NCBI GenBank assembly: GCA_003243445.1 | Contig: QFQQ01000032.1 | Location: 1 to 64,000, forward strand | DNA from: Citrobacter freundii | Lineage (GTDB): Bacteria > Bacteroidota > Bacteroidia > Chitinophagales > Chitinophagaceae | DNA length: 64,000 nucleotides | Reading direction: 5' to 3' | In this document: positions 63,873-64,000 of the stretch, piece by piece | Layout: the number at the start of each line of letters is the position of its first letter | How positions within the stretch are numbered: position 1 is the stretch's first letter | Program-made: the position numbers and the translations under genes | Notes under the pieces: generated by a model | Databases searched by the model: none | What the model saw: only the letters and a program-made list of their open reading frames with translations | Told to the model about the DNA's origin: nothing

Positions 63873-64000
63873 GGTTATTTTCATTGCTGGTTGTTCATCC
63901 TACTGAGCTGTTTCTTTTTCACAAATATGTGGTATCTGCCTGTAGGAAAAACTGGCTGTCGATGTATAGCTGTCTGACGTCGATGGATAAGCTCTTTTTC

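Overview
The window reads as chromosomal DNA of a Bacteroidota bacterium, most likely a Chitinophagaceae-type soil or rhizosphere organism. The evidence is four TonB-dependent receptors with N-terminal carboxypeptidase-regulatory-like domains, a type IX secretion (type B) C-terminal domain, two-domain MacB/FtsX-like permeases of the size common in this family, many secreted proteins of unknown function, and several upstream boxes fitting the Bacteroidetes -7 consensus TAnnTTTG. No tRNA, rRNA, phage, integrase, classical insertion sequence or CRISPR array was recognised.

Layout. 0-9 kb: a beta-hydroxyacid dehydrogenase, an ABC-F ATPase, a haloacid dehalogenase, a large FtsX-type permease and a TonB receptor. 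9-15 kb: a czcC-czcB-czcA type heavy-metal efflux operon on the minus strand. 15-18 kb: a TonB receptor preceded by two copies of a palindromic operator. 18-26 kb: a small secreted peptide, a decayed histidine-kinase/response-regulator chimera, a DUF72 protein, msrA, a large T9SS cargo protein, a GIY-YIG nuclease gene enclosed by about 250-bp inverted repeats, and a VOC protein. 26-31 kb: an OmpR-type two-component pair divergent from a PAP2 phosphatase and an LTA-synthase-like sulfatase, plausibly an envelope-modification module. 31-44 kb: EamA and HD-domain proteins, a second FtsX-type permease, an Oar-like TonB receptor and two large secreted proteins of unknown function. 43-52 kb: a DJ-1/PfpI protein behind a perfect CRP-type palindrome, an ABM monooxygenase, a Crp-like regulator, a WG-repeat protein, a TPR sensor kinase with its LuxR regulator, a DoxX protein and a sterol-desaturase-like enzyme. 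52-64 kb: a collagen-like lipoprotein, another TonB receptor, a stress-type cluster (NTF2-like, SDR, Crp/Fnr regulator, pirin) sharing FNR-like boxes, an S41 peptidase, an AraC regulator, a DUF6624 protein and a serine hydrolase.

The most unusual signal is non-coding. At least eight intergenic regions contain short-period (7 to 9 bp) degenerate tandem arrays, nearly all paired with an inverted partner array. Several begin exactly at, or within a few bases of, a stop codon. In some the pairs are nested, one inverted shell inside another. The GIY-YIG gene has the same geometry: one arm of its long inverted repeat begins directly at its stop codon. A link between this nuclease and the palindromic arrays is a hypothesis, not something the sequence proves.

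The second theme is local regulation. Two Crp/Fnr-family proteins with different recognition helices each lie near a matching palindrome (TGTGA-N6-TCACA for one, TTGAT-N4-ATCAA for the other). A sulfur- or metal-type TonB receptor has a duplicated TAGTCTAC-N7-GTAGACTA operator.
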